This document shows positions 1-11,324 of a stretch of 64,000 nucleotides of DNA, in pieces. Within the stretch, counting starts at the first letter, position 1. Each line of letters starts with the position of its first letter. Source of the DNA: Dermanyssus gallinae (Eukaryota; Arthropoda; Arachnida; Mesostigmata; Dermanyssidae); assembly GCA_003439945.1 (NCBI GenBank), contig QVRM01007041.1, positions 1 to 64,000 of the forward strand. The letters are read 5' to 3'. Under the pieces are notes generated by a model. It was not told the origin of the DNA. It saw only the letters and a program-made list of their open reading frames with translations, and made no database searches. Both the position numbers and the translations under genes were made by a program.

Positions 1-1235
1 TACCACGGTCGCTCACCTCGAGAAGAACAGAGATATGGCCACCCTGCTTGACGAGGTATGGATATACAAAAATGACAATGTATTCTCACTCTCTGCTGTC
101 TCTATTCCTGAGGTTCATGGTAGTCTTCTCCGTCTTAAAGCGAGCTGGAGCCGAGGTGTCATCGGTGTACCTGCAAAATTATTGAAGCTAGCAGCTTCAT
201 CGATCGCAGGTCCGCTGACTGTCATTATAGATCGTTCGTTTGAGTCTGGCTTTCCATCACGTTTGAAAGATACGGCTGACGGTTGACGACGGTTCTCTAT
301 ATAAGAAAAAGGGTGAGCGAAACGGCGCAGCGAACTATAGGCCGATCTCAGTCGTGGATTATATCTCAAAGGTCATCGAGAAACTGGTGCTGGTTAGGCT
401 ATATGGATATTAAGAGACGATAAATTTCCTTTCTCTAAACCAATTCGGCTTCCGCAAAGGTAAAACGACTGACCTCGCGTTGGCCCAATTATGGCAGCGA
501 GTGCCCGACTCGGTTTAGCTACATAAGTTTTGTCTCCCAGTCTTTCTCGACGTGTCGGCGGCTTTCAATTGCCTTGATCAATCCCTTCTATTCTAAATGC
601 TCGCTCAGCTGGCTTGCTCTGCGCCGGCGGTTGCCTGGTTTAGGTCCTATCTCTCAGGACGGAAACATGTGGTACAAGCTGGTCAAATAGAGTCCTCATG
701 GCAGCAGGTCCATATCGGCACCCCTCAAGGCTCGGTTCTCGGGCCTTTTATGTTTCTTATTCTACTGAATTTTATTCTATTAAGGAATCAGATGCTAAAC
801 CTTGGCTCAGCTATAGTTTTTGCTGATGATACTACGCTACTCTTCGGAGTGAATCATCGGAACTTCGATATGGACCTGCAGCAGTCGCTTTTGAATGTTG
901 ATAATATAATTAGCATTTTTAACATTTTTGGACTAGTCGTCAATGCTAACAAAACCAATTTCATAGTTTTTCATGCATCGCCGAGGCTTCTAGAATTATC
1001 TGACAACCAGATCATTAAGACACGAAACATTAAGCTATCGCAGACCGCTAGATGCTTAGGGCTCGTTCTCCAGGAAAGCATGAGGTGGCATTTCTATCTG
1101 GATTACATTGCACCAAAGTGCTATGCTGTAATATCTACGCTGTGTAAAATTAAATTGATTGGGGTACCCACAGAGGGCTTACTTCTGGTGTACAAGGCCG
1201 TGTTCTTACCAGTTCTATGCTATGGCTACCAGGGA
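1..1235 (+). pseudogene. Non-LTR retrotransposon reverse transcriptase fragment (Jockey/Daphne-like, family A copy 1)
   Basis: Broken reverse transcriptase of a non-LTR retrotransposon, cut at the left window edge. The fingers region is readable at 35-286, then the frame shifts; the box FGFRKG lies at 444-461, and a long open stretch 597-1230 carries TPQGSVLGP followed by the catalytic FADD box at 819-830. The thumb follows ([20 protein letters not shown]). At least two frameshifts and stops separate these blocks, so no full protein is made. The homology ends near 1235, where an unrelated tail begins. The same family recurs at 3007-3992, 44306-44515 with 46715-47060, and 52240-53720. The clade name is inferred from motif spacing and thumb sequence; the RT identity is secure. 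Confidence 0.8.
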
Positions 1236-1578
1236 ACGACCCTTGTAGAAAGGTATCAAAGTCAAGCCGTTGGGCCGCTTGCCATCGTCTCTAGAAAGAC
1301 CAGGCGGTTCCGGGACGCAAGGGATTCCGGCCTTTCGCAACGACCTTGCAAGAATGTCATATACATCTATATTTATATATATATATAAACACCGTTATGC
1401 AATATGAAGGATGTTGACACACTCACAAGAGCGGGCAGACACGGGCAATAGCCTTTTCTGTAAAATTACCTGAATAGTTATAATTGTTTGAATTTATGTA
1501 ATAATGGAAATTTCAAGCTCAATGAAGAGTTATTGAACTTAAATAAATTTGCCGTCCGGAGAAGACGGTCCCATAAAA

Positions 1579-1586
<8 letters not shown>
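1236..1586 (+). mobile_element. Probable LINE 3' tail with terminal hairpin and poly(A)
   Basis: Sequence after the RT fragment reads as the 3' end of a different retroelement: degenerate coding sequence, an AT-rich untranslated part, a short stem-loop (CCGTC pairing with GACGG near 1552-1568) and a poly(A) run at 1574-1586 that runs into a TA array. No protein domain could be assigned. A SINE or LINE 3' end is the simplest reading. Confidence 0.4.
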
Positions 1587-1625
<39 letters not shown>

Positions 1626-1644
1626 TATATAATTATATATATAT
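1587..1644. repeat. (TA)n microsatellite
   Basis: Almost pure TA dinucleotide array between a poly(A) tail and the truncated left end of mariner copy 1. Confidence 0.95.
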
Positions 1645-2839
1645 AGTCAAAATATTATAGTGATTGGCCGTTGCGATTTCGTTTGATCGCTTTTCCCGTG
1701 CAACGTATCGGCGTGATTTTTAAAAATGGAGAAAAAAAGAGTTTCGAGTGGTTATCAAGCATTTTTATTTCAAAGGTTGGAATGCGACCCAAGTGAAAAC
1801 TGAGTTAGACGAGGTGTACGGTGACTCTGCGCCATGTTTTGCCACTGTTTCCAACTGGATTAATGAGTTAAAAAGAGGTCGCAGGAGTACCGAGGATGAA
1901 CTACGTTCAGGACGCCCAAAAACGGCAACTGATGAGGAAAACGTGGAAAAAGTGCGGAAAATCGTTGCCGCAGATAAGCGAGTGAACATTAGGGAGATAG
2001 CGGAGGCCTTGGGGATCAGTTTGGGTAGAGTGCATTTCATCCTGCACGAAAACTTGAAGATGAAAAAGCTCAGAGCAAAATGGGTGCCGCATTTGCTCAA
2101 CCAAGGCCAAAAAGACGCGCGTGTTTCCGCTTCACAGCGAAATTTGGCCAAGATGTCAAAAAATCCGTCGGATTTTTGGCGCAGATTCGTGACCGTCGAT
2201 GAAAGCTGGGTCCATCACTACACTCCCGAGACCCAAGAAGCATCTCGTCAATGGTGTGCACCTGGTGAAGGACCTCCGAAGAGGGTGCGGACAACGGCAT
2301 CGGCCGGAAAAATGATGGCTACGGTTTTTTGGGACCAACGTGGAATAATTCTGGTCGACTACCTTGAGAGCGGTAAAACGATCACGGGAGAATATTATGC
2401 AAGAATGTTGGACTGCCTGAAGCAAGAACTCATCGTGAAACGGCCCGCTTTGCAGAAGAAGGTTGTCCTGTTTCACCAGGACAATGCTCCCGCACACAAG
2501 TCGCGGCAAGCAACGGCAAAACTAGCCCAACTGAGGTTCGAACTTATTGAACAACCTTCCTATTCTCCAGACCTGGCCCCCTCTGATTATTTCCTCTTCG
2601 GACATTTGAAGAATAGTCTCGGTGGAAAGCGTTTTTCCAGCAATGAAGAGGTTAAAGCTGCTGTCAATGCCTATTTTCAGTCTATAGACGCGGAATTCTA
2701 CTCAAAAGGTATAAATGCTCTGAAATCTCGGTGGGAAAAGTGTATTGAGCTTCTCGGGGAGTATATCGAATAAGAAAAAATTAAAAACAAGATTTGGAAA
2801 ATTCTTGGTTTTTATTTTAAGAACTTGTTGAACTACCTG
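1645..2839 (+). mobile_element. mariner element copy 1, 5' truncated
   Basis: A mariner DNA transposon. The right end is intact: the terminal inverted repeat, read inwards, begins CAGGTAGTTCAA and is followed outside by TA (2840-2841), the usual mariner target duplication. It matches the left terminal repeat of the second copy at 62883 with two differences in the first 21 bases. The left end is missing: homology to copy 2 starts only around 1645, directly against a TA array. About 100 bases of left end including the left terminal repeat are lost, so this copy should not be mobile by itself. Confidence 0.9.
1726..2773 (+). pseudogene. mariner transposase, near-intact with one frameshift near the start
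   Basis: Transposase of about 348 residues that cuts and pastes the element at TA sites. The N-terminal half holds two helix-turn-helix regions (ATVSNWINELKRG and IREIAEALGISLGRVHFIL), then the linker motif WVPHLL. The DDE catalytic domain shows VTVDESW, HQDNAPAH and YSPDLAPSDY; 34 residues separate the last two catalytic aspartates, giving the DD34D signature of mariner. The reading frame is open from 1748 to the TAA at 2771-2773. The natural ATG at 1726 is out of frame by one base because the adjacent A run has seven A where copy 2 has six, so translation from the ATG stops early. No other lesion is visible in the coding part. Confidence 0.93.
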
Positions 2840-2841
2840 TA

Positions 2842-3992
<1,151 letters not shown>

Positions 3993-4009
3993 TATATATA
4001 TATATTGGG

Positions 4010-4121
4010 TCTACAAAAAAGTTTTTCTCGGGAAAAAACTGGGAAAACCGAATAGACTTTTTGGTCTTTAAAAAAGTTGTTTTGGAAAAAATCGGGAAAA
4101 AACGAAAACACTTTTTGTAGA
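4010..4121. mobile_element. Short MITE-like element with inverted ends
   Basis: A 112-base element with imperfect terminal inverted repeats: the left end starts TCTACAAAAAAGTTTTTC (4010-4027) and the right end (4104-4121) is nearly its reverse complement. It sits in TA arrays on both sides (3993-4005 and 4127-4186), consistent with insertion at TA. No coding capacity. Confidence 0.55.
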
Positions 4122-4125
4122 TCTA

Positions 4126-4126
<1 letters not shown>

Positions 4127-4186
<60 letters not shown>
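4127..4186. repeat. (TA)n microsatellite
   Basis: Pure TA array to the right of the MITE-like element. Confidence 0.95.
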
Positions 4187-4191
<5 letters not shown>

Positions 4192-4805
4192 CCTAACTTT
4201 TCATGGCCGGTACTTTGCACAAAGGCAAATGCATGTACAGCAGAGTCCGCGGGTCAAAGGTCGCCACAAAATTCGCCGCCTTCATTGTCACCGTAGATCG
4301 AATCGACCAGCAGCAGCAACGCACAACGCGATCAAGGCGATCCTATAGCTGCAAACGAATGCAAAGCAAAAACACGAGTTCGTTCGTCGTAGACATGGCG
4401 TCGTACGCCGTGGAGGCGCGTGGGGCGTATCGATTGAGTCAGCAGAGATGCCGATGTCGATCAATTGCCTCTGTCTGTGCTCTCTGTGTAGCGGCCCACC
4501 TGCTGGTCTGTCTCGGCAAGGGCAATCGAAACCTGGCGAAGCAAAACACACTCCCTATCGTCAGCTGCCGCAACCAGAGCGATACATATTTGCCCCTTTC
4601 CTAGCGGGACTCCCTCAACGGGACTCAATGCGGCATCATACTGTCGCTTGTCGCTCGTAGCGGCTGCTGCTTCTGCTGTGACACCAACCGCGAATACGAT
4701 GGCAGCGGCAGCAACAGCAGCAGCTGCAACACCTTCCGGTCGCGCTCGCCTGTGTTTGCGTAGAGGACGCAGTGCTGCCGCCGAGGCGATCACCGCACCA
4801 GCGAC

Positions 4806-4840
4806 ATAATAAAGAGTGTTACTTAACGCTGTCTTGCAGT
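4806..4840 (+). promoter_or_regulatory. Candidate core promoter of ML gene, unit 1
   Basis: A TATA-like ATAATAAA (4806-4813) lies about 30 bases before a TTGCAGTCG initiator-like motif (4834-4842), the normal TATA-to-initiator spacing in arthropods. Both are unchanged at 11044 and 17374 in units 2 and 3. The predicted leader is about 250 nt. Evidence is motif and spacing only. Confidence 0.35.
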
Positions 4841-5086
4841 CGGTGTTCGGAGTTAAGCCTACTCGCGCCGCCTGCCACCTGACCACCACGTGATGTCTCG
4901 CTGACGACGGCCCTCCGTACGTAGAATCTCTCGAACCCTCTGGCTCGGCTCGGCTGCGACCGGCGTGGAGTACGCAGCCAACACAGTGTGCACAGCGTAG
5001 CCTGTACAGACGACGCCGACGACGACGCCGATAGCAGCAGCAGCATCAACTCAATCACCACCATCACCACCTCCATCGGCATTGCA

Positions 5087-5542
5087 ATAGTTTCACAGCG
5101 TATCGTCGTGCTACCTCTGATCGTCGCCGTGTTGGCGGTCGCTGTCCATGGCAGCCCGTATGAGCTGTGCAAATCGATCGGCACCGTCGAGAAGGTCGAG
5201 ATTAAAGGCTGTCCTGATGACGTGCCGGCATGCGTGCTCCACAAAGGCACAGAAGCCAAGCTATCGCTGACGTTCAAGCCCAACGTCGACGTAAAGTCGC
5301 TCGTCGCCAAAGCGTACGGCATCATCGCCGGACTACCCGTACCCTACCCGCTCGAGAATTCGGACGCCTGCAAAGACTCGGGTCTCAGCTGTCCGCTCAA
5401 GAAAGACCCCGAAGTTACGTATAAACAGGCGTTCGATGTGCTGAAACAATTCCCCACCATGTCGCTGACCGTCAAGTGGGTGCTCCGCGACGAGCACAAC
5501 GCTGACATTGTGTGTGTCCGGATACCTGTCAAACTGGTGTAG
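5087..5542 (+). pseudogene. ML-domain (NPC2-like) secreted protein, unit 1; start codon lost
   Basis: Same reading frame as the intact genes of units 2 and 3, and the encoded residues match unit 2 except at the first codon: the ATG used there is ATA here (5087-5089). The frame stays open upstream for about 33 codons, with a GTG but no ATG. The product would be a hydrophobic signal peptide (about 22 residues ending VAVHG) plus an ML/NPC2 domain with six cysteines (ELC, KGC, PAC, DAC, LSC, IVC) for three disulfides. The family binds sterols or other lipids outside cells. A polyadenylation signal AATAAA lies at 5898-5903. It may be a new pseudogene, or it may start at a near-cognate codon or in an upstream exon; the sequence cannot decide. 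Confidence 0.75.
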
Positions 5543-5897
5543 TTGCAAGACGAGAATTCTGGACAGTTTGGACACAAGTGGTGTCTTCTCGACCGCTCCG
5601 GAAAGGCTGCGTCGCCGTTGGAGATAAGAACGTTGCCTTTCGGCCTGTGTACTTCGCTGTAAAATTGCAATGAATCTGATTTGAATGGCAACTTCGTCGG
5701 GCCTGGATTGTCGTATCGTATAACATCGTACCGCAGATAGATGACTTGAACGGCTATACTCTGTATGCGCATGTACTTAAACACTAGTTCACTGTTTTCG
5801 ATGATAAATTGACGAATTGCCAAAAATACGAGATTAGTAAACGCAATATGCTTAATGTATGATTTTTTAATGCAAGTTTAAACGTTGAAAACCTGCT

Positions 5898-5903
5898 AAT
5901 AAA
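5898..5903 (+). terminator. Polyadenylation signal AATAAA, unit 1 ML gene
   Basis: Canonical AATAAA about 355 bases after the ML stop codon, conserved at 12136 and 18468 in the other two units. Confidence 0.55.
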
Positions 5904-5963
5904 TGACGACAGCAGAAACTAATACAGCAAACTTTTGGTTTATTAGATACATGGCTGGGTTAT

Positions 5964-5964
<1 letters not shown>

Positions 5965-6014
<50 letters not shown>
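5965..6014. repeat. (TA)n microsatellite, unit 1
   Basis: TA array just after the ML 3' end. Its length differs from unit 2 (about 12203-12230) and unit 3 (about 18536-18564). Confidence 0.95.
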
Positions 6015-6016
<2 letters not shown>

Positions 6017-6199
6017 ATTTACTTAATGCAATCAATCATTAACGGTGGGGGACATGATAATTGGATCCCTGCGGAAGTGCCAATATATATGTATGTATAT
6101 ATTTATATATATATAAACTCAAATAGTCCAATTTTGTTTTTCACACACGCATGCAGCCTGCTCTGACCGCAATTGACTGTTACTCACAGGTCGAAAAAG

Positions 6200-6560
6200 C
6201 CTAGTTTGCCAACTGCTTGCGAAGGGCTGGCTTCAGCTTATTTAAATTTTGGAATCGCTTGTTTAGAACCCATACGAAAAAACCAATGAGGTTTAAATTT
6301 GGGCTCCGCGACGACCGCTTGGATATGGAAGAAATCTGGAAAGTGCTTCTTGTACTCCTGCACAGTTATCTTCGTGTAATTAGGCGACCCATCTTGTTGA
6401 AACAACCAACGTCGTCCTTCGAAGTAATTATGCCCCCGGCGAAGTACAACTATCTTTAAAATTCCATAACCAATAAAATTCAGCCATCACATTTTGCGGT
6501 TGGTTGCTGGTAATCATCGGAATTTTGCCGGCTGCCTGATGTCAGTTTAAGATCTTCGTT
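6200..6560 (-). pseudogene. Tc1/mariner-like transposase relic, unit 1
   Basis: Read on the minus strand this stretch gives WLFQQDGSPNYTK, the second catalytic motif of DDE transposases, then EYKKHFPDFF. After a frameshift it gives SPNLNLIGFFVW, which resembles the third motif (SPDLNPLDFFVW) with the catalytic Asp replaced by Asn. No complete domain remains. Copies lie at 12416-12776 and 18749-19109. It is unrelated to the mariner at 1645. Confidence 0.55.
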
Positions 6561-6879
6561 TAAAAATATTTTAAGCCTTCCATCTTACACCTAAAGCTCT
6601 CTCTCTCTCTCGCAAGCCATTTTGAACGGACGGGTTTTAGTTCTAATACGTTTACACATTCGCTTAAAAAGTTTAGAAGTGCTTACAAGGTGCAGCCTAC
6701 CGGTCCGACCGCAATTATTGGGGTTCCACAACTCGCAAGCCTATCAGCAGGTCGTTTGACAGTACTTTGGTCAATCAACTTAAGCATCTTTGACATCTCC
6801 ACAGTCGAACAGTCCTGATCTAGTTTTGAAATAGTAGCTGCTCTACACAATTACTTTGACCATTTTCCCGGCTGTTCAA

Positions 6880-7660
6880 TAATTCGAACATCCAGTGTAA
6901 ACAAAACAACCTCTAAGACGTCATGCACAAGAGCAGGAGGAGAATCTTTTGCTTGACTACGTAGATGAGAGGGACCAACAGCTTTTACTGATAGCAGTGG
7001 CGGACGTACAAAATCTAGTAAAAAAATAACGGCTTCACACACACACTAATACCTGAAGCACTACAGACTATGCATCTAACTAAGCGTACAATTTCTCGTA
7101 AAGGGCTTAAACTTGATTTCATCCCATCTAGAACAAAGAACAGTCCGTCGAGACAAATTCCAACCCACTTCCAGAACCCTCTTCCCTTCCACCACCAGAG
7201 GAACTCATAGCTGCACATATCCAAAGCTTCCTCATTAAAAAAAATCTACCCAAAAAACAATGCTCAGACTCGCAAAGGTAATCGTACGCGCGCATCTATA
7301 ATGCCACCAGCCCCAGCAAATTAAGTATCATAGGCAACAAAGCTTCAAAAAGAGCTTTATTGCCGTCACAGAAAGCCAACAAAGACGATCTCTTTATCGA
7401 CCGATTTTACTCGCGATTTCCTAGACTGCATGTGGTAGCGGCGGTGGCAACCGCTAAGATCACTTTCTTAAGAAAAGCCTTTAAGCAATCCCTCGTGCAA
7501 TATCCAACCATGACTCTGAAAATCCGAATCAAAGAATGGAAACCAGAAGTGACTCACGACAAAAAGAAAAGGAAAAAGCCTGACTCTTTCTTTGCAGTTG
7601 TTGTGACATCAGGTAACGTGACCTATGCTGACGCCCCACGTGCTTAGAACCAACATTGAC
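6880..7660 (+). mobile_element. Unassigned repeat family E, unit 1 copy
   Basis: Degenerate coding sequence related to 47380-48650. Shared blocks include NPLPEPSSLPPPEELIAAHIQSFL near 7164-7235 (compare DPLSELLPLSPPEEFIVTEI in the other copy) and a block after 7485 with QYPTMTLKIRIKEW. It is interrupted by stops and frameshifts. The pattern of related but diverged copies says mobile element; no reverse transcriptase or transposase core motif was found, so the class is open. A 95-codon frame at 7360-7647 lies inside it. Confidence 0.4.
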
Positions 7661-8136
7661 CCAGCAACGGCTGGAGCAGACGTCAAAAAGGGTTTAGGAA
7701 CAGCTACAGGCGAAATCCGCCTGATTGTGCAAAATAAATTTTCCAACAAACAGTCCCACCGGCCTCGCAGGTCATAATCCGAGATCTTGATGGGTCTATC
7801 CCGCCGAGGGATATTATGCGGGTCACAATCTTTAGGGAGCAGCTTCTTATGAAGAAAAAATGAGATTCTTTTGGAATGGGCAACCCACGAACACCCCAGT
7901 GCACACCTTCGCCAACGGCAAACATAAATCAAAGTTAAATTTAACATTTGCATCAGAAAAAACTACTCATCGATTAACCGGCTGAATGATCCATGAGATG
8001 CAAGAAACTCTATCTTGCTATCTCTACGTAACGTTTTCCGTCAATTTAGCCCTTTCTCCTTGAAACGAAAAACCTGCCACCGCCTGCGACGACTAAACAC
8101 GCGCCAAAAAATAGGTGTCCGCCAGAGCTTTTCTAT

Positions 8137-8506
8137 CTAGGGGAAGAGTGCAGAAAAGCACACTTGTACGTCAATTAATAAAAGTAAAATAGATTGAAAA
8201 ACATCTGAGGCAAGGACACAATATCGTGGGTAACAACATACAGCTGCCCCTACCAGTAGAACATGTCTTGCACGCCTCCAGTAACTTTCTGTATTTAGAC
8301 AGATGGGACTCTCAGACTGGAGAGCAATATGTACGTTTGGGGAGAACAAGAGATTTATAAAGACGAATGTACTCATATGGAGTCGTTAAAATGAAGAGTA
8401 CCCAGTAACAGTCACGCCTATGGTTAAGTACCCGAGCGTAATCTTGTATAGGACTCCCATAGGAACACCTCATGTGTGCTCTGCAGAAAAAAAGATCCGC
8501 TGCCAA
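8137..8506 (-). pseudogene. Non-LTR reverse transcriptase C-terminal relic, unit 1
   Basis: On the minus strand the residues EYIRLYKSLVLPK then TYCSPVWESHLSKYRK are the typical thumb/C-terminal signature of Jockey/CR1-type reverse transcriptases (LYKSLVLPxLxYxSxVW). The palm is not present. The same relic lies at 14353-14722 and 20874-21243. Confidence 0.6.
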
Positions 8507-8669
8507 AGCCTCAGCGGAATTGCGAAGATTTCTCTCGCGGACCAGAAAACAACCGACTCTCCGTGCGGCCTTTTAGCCTCAGTAGTTGCTAGCATTACGC
8601 TATACAACACGTCGCCTTCTCAACACGACTCAACGACCTATGGCGTTCAACTGGCACGTTGCAAGGCGT

Positions 8670-8670
<1 letters not shown>

Positions 8671-8726
<56 letters not shown>
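8671..8726. repeat. (TA)n microsatellite, unit 1 second array
   Basis: TA array of about 55 bases; unit 2 has a much longer one (14887-15059) and unit 3 has an R2-like insert here instead. Confidence 0.95.
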
Positions 8727-8730
<4 letters not shown>

Positions 8731-9512
8731 CTATATTTCACATAATAATAGTAATATAATACAAAAATCGTACTTACTCAATAATGACGCCTAAGTATTC
8801 TGTACAGGTTCACGGCAATCCTTTAATCTGTGACTGTTATGCGTAGTTAAGTGTCTTACGTATGGCATTAATACAAGCGCATTTACTGGAACACTTCTCG
8901 CTCAAACCTCAGTGAAGTATGAGATTCAAATGAAAGAGATCGAAGCTGCAAATAATGGCATCTAGATTTATCATTATAAACACCCGGGCTGTGTAAGTGT
9001 ATTAATGTTACACTAAAGAGCTACCAATCTCCAAGCCGGACATACCGCAACGTCGTATCAATCACATGTGCTCCAGCACAGTCTGCATTGTCGGGCCTGA
9101 GGTCAATGAAAGCTCTTTGCGTTGCACAGAACGTGGTGGAACTTCTCTCACCCAGTTAGCCCGCTATTCAGTGCTCTCCGTTGCTGCTACTTCATAAATA
9201 TGTCTGCTTTTTACAATTTTGTTCCAGTTCCGCATACATACGCCGAAGACGCAGTTTTCCTTTAAAAGAACAAACTACATGATGTTGTTGATTTTAAATT
9301 AACTAACGGCGTTTATTTTCAGATTATTAGGCATTTCATCTTGACATTCGTAAATGCGTACATATCGTAATTGTTGTTTTTAGCTCATATAAACAGCAAA
9401 ATCTGATTCGTGTTCCGCGATTTCGACGAATTTACACGCGTATTTTGACGAGTTGTACAACGCACCAGTCGTAAGTTATGTGTAATTCTGTTCCTGAAAC
9501 ACACATTACACT

Positions 9513-10165
9513 ATGCACCAGGGCTATTTTTCGCCTCGCAAAAACATCGTCAGTCACGGAAAACGAAAAACTCTGAATTCTGAACGGAGTTGGCACAACC
9601 AAGTTGTTTGTGTGGATATTGGTTCACACTATATACAAATCGACGAATCTACCGCAGGCAACGCTGCAACCATTGAACAAGACCATGGCCTGCAAGGTGT
9701 CGTTGGTACTCCAGCTTATAGTGCTATAATTGCAGATGGCAAAATCGATTCATTCAAATTGAACGCAAGCAAGCTAAATGTCGTGAAATACTCTGCACTC
9801 GAATAGCCAGACCTGCCCAATGAGAAAGCTCCGCTTAATAAAAAGGAAGTGACAACTGTTCGCATAAATAGAAAACAACGAATTGAATTCACAAGACGGA
9901 TCTTTTCAATTTGACAAAGCAATTTAAAGAATTCATATGACATTTACCACCAGCGAAGAGATCACAACTCTAGCGTCAACTGCACGGTTTTGTTAGTGCA
10001 CACGCAAATAACAACGGTGAAGATGTCGTTATCTCCAATCAAGGTCCCCGTGATGTGCTTTACTTCGTAACCAATTCGAAAGCAGTCATCCTAAAGTTCA
10101 ACACGGCGAATAACTCTAAGGTGCTAAGACCTAAGGCATGTCGTGCGCCGCGAAGCACCTTCTGA
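9513..10165 (+). pseudogene. HSP70-like N-terminal fragments, unit 1
   Basis: Two stretches resemble the ATPase N-terminus of HSP70 proteins. The first (frame 9513-9806, true ATG) has VCVDIGSHY, IEQDHG and TPAYSAI, lining up with the VGIDLGTTY, IANDQG and TPSYVAF blocks of the family. The second (about 10000-10165, another frame, no ATG) has GEDVVISNQGPRDVLYFVT, lining up with VEIISNDQGNRTTPSYVAFT. Both are followed by similar residues (DSFKLNASKLN and ILKFNTANNSK), suggesting an old internal duplication. Neither fragment is long enough for a chaperone (about 640 residues). Copies occur in units 2 and 3 and a diverged one near 24000. The HSP70 link is by eye and should be treated as tentative. 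Confidence 0.4.
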
Positions 10166-10490
10166 AATTCAGACTTGTAATGGGAAGCACAAAGTCAAAG
10201 AAGAAAAACACCCGATGATAGTCCTGCATGCAAGCACGTTCATCGCACTTACTCAGCTCAAAAAGGCCCTGCTGATGCAAATGGATGACCCTAAAATTCT
10301 AGAGGTCACCAGGCTGCTAAAGGCCAACGAAAAGAAGATCAGGAACAAAACCAAGGCGGCAATAGAATTCATTCGGTTGCTTCTTCGTAGGGAACATAGA
10401 ACGACGGAACTCGTTATCTGCCACGAAAACATCCTTTGTCATAAGAGTATACAATCATTTATAAATACAACGAATAGCTCTGTACTTTAA
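10143..10490 (+). other. Conserved open frame of unknown nature, unit 1
   Basis: A 115-codon frame without ATG at its head, rich in Lys, Leu and Glu (LKKALLMQMDDPKILEVTRLLK). It is also open at 16472-16819 and, shortened, at 23414-23728. It may be a relic exon attached to the HSP70-like fragments or chance. No family recognised. Confidence 0.2.
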
Positions 10491-11043
10491 ACGGAGTCAT
10501 TAGAAGGGCCTAACCTGGTTATTGGAGAAGGTCTTCTTGATAAAAAAAAACGAAAATGGCATCTCTTTGCGTCGTTATCTATAGAAATGCAAACGAATGC
10601 AAAGCAAAAACACGAGTTTGTTCGTCATAGACATGGCGTCGTACTGCGTAGAGGCGCGTGGTGCGTATCGATTGAGTCAGCAGAGATGCCGATGTCGACC
10701 AATTGCCTCTGTCTGTGCTCTCTGTGTAGCGGCCCACCTGCCGGCCTGTCTCGGCAAGGGCAACCGAAACCTGGCGAAGCAAAACACACTCCCTATCGTC
10801 AGCTGCCGCAACCAGAGCGATACATATTTGCCCCTTTCCTAGCGGGACTCCCTCAACGGGACTCAATGCGGCATCATACTGTCGCTTGTCGCTCGTGGCG
10901 GCTGCTGCTTCTGCTGTGACACCAACCGCGAATACGATGGCAGCGGCAGCAACAGCAGCAGCTGCAACACCTTCCGGTCGCGCTCGCCTGTGTTTGCGTA
11001 GAGGACGCAGTGCTGCCGCCGAGGCGATCACCGCACCAGCGAC

Positions 11044-11078
11044 ATAATAAAGAGTGTTACTTAACGCTGTCTTGCAGT
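11044..11078 (+). promoter_or_regulatory. Candidate core promoter of ML gene, unit 2
   Basis: Same ATAATAAA and initiator-like GCAGTCG pair with the same spacing as in unit 1. Confidence 0.35.
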
Positions 11079-11324
11079 CGGTGTTCGGAGTTAAGCCTAC
11101 TCGCGCCGCCTGCCACCTGACCACCACGTGATGTCTCGCTGACGACGGCCCTCCGTACGTAGAATCTCTCGAACCCTCTGGCTCGGCTCGGCTGCGACCG
11201 GCGTGGAGTACGCAGCCAACACAGTGTGCACAGCGTAGCCTGTACAGACGACGCCGACGACGACGCCGATAGCAGCAGCAGCATCAACTCAATCACCACC
11301 ATCACCACCTCCATCGGCATTGCA

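Larger units (their letters stand above)
4351..10588 (+). repeat. Tandem duplication unit 1 (about 6.2 kb)
   Basis: First of three direct repeats. Homology to unit 2 begins at GCAAACGAATGC (4351; 10589; 16919) and runs to the next unit with no spacer. The unit carries a conserved upstream region, an ML/NPC2 gene, a TA array, a transposase relic, an unassigned repeat, a minus-strand RT relic, a second TA array and HSP70-like fragments. Differences from unit 2 are scattered substitutions and different TA lengths. Confidence 0.95.

Noticed and set aside
4461..4889. 142-codon minus-strand frame upstream of the ML gene (also in units 2 and 3), Ala-rich
   Set aside because: In unit 3 one extra base breaks the frame while the DNA is otherwise conserved, and the composition reflects GCA/GCC repeats. 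Conservation is better explained by a promoter region and recent duplication.
5344..5823. 159-codon minus-strand frame across the ML gene
   Set aside because: It is the antisense shadow of the ML coding region; the plus frame has signal peptide, cysteine pattern and stop matching a known family.
7360..7647. 95-codon frame in the tandem units as a host gene
   Set aside because: Broken in unit 3, related to a decayed repeat at 47380-48650 and without a start context or domain.
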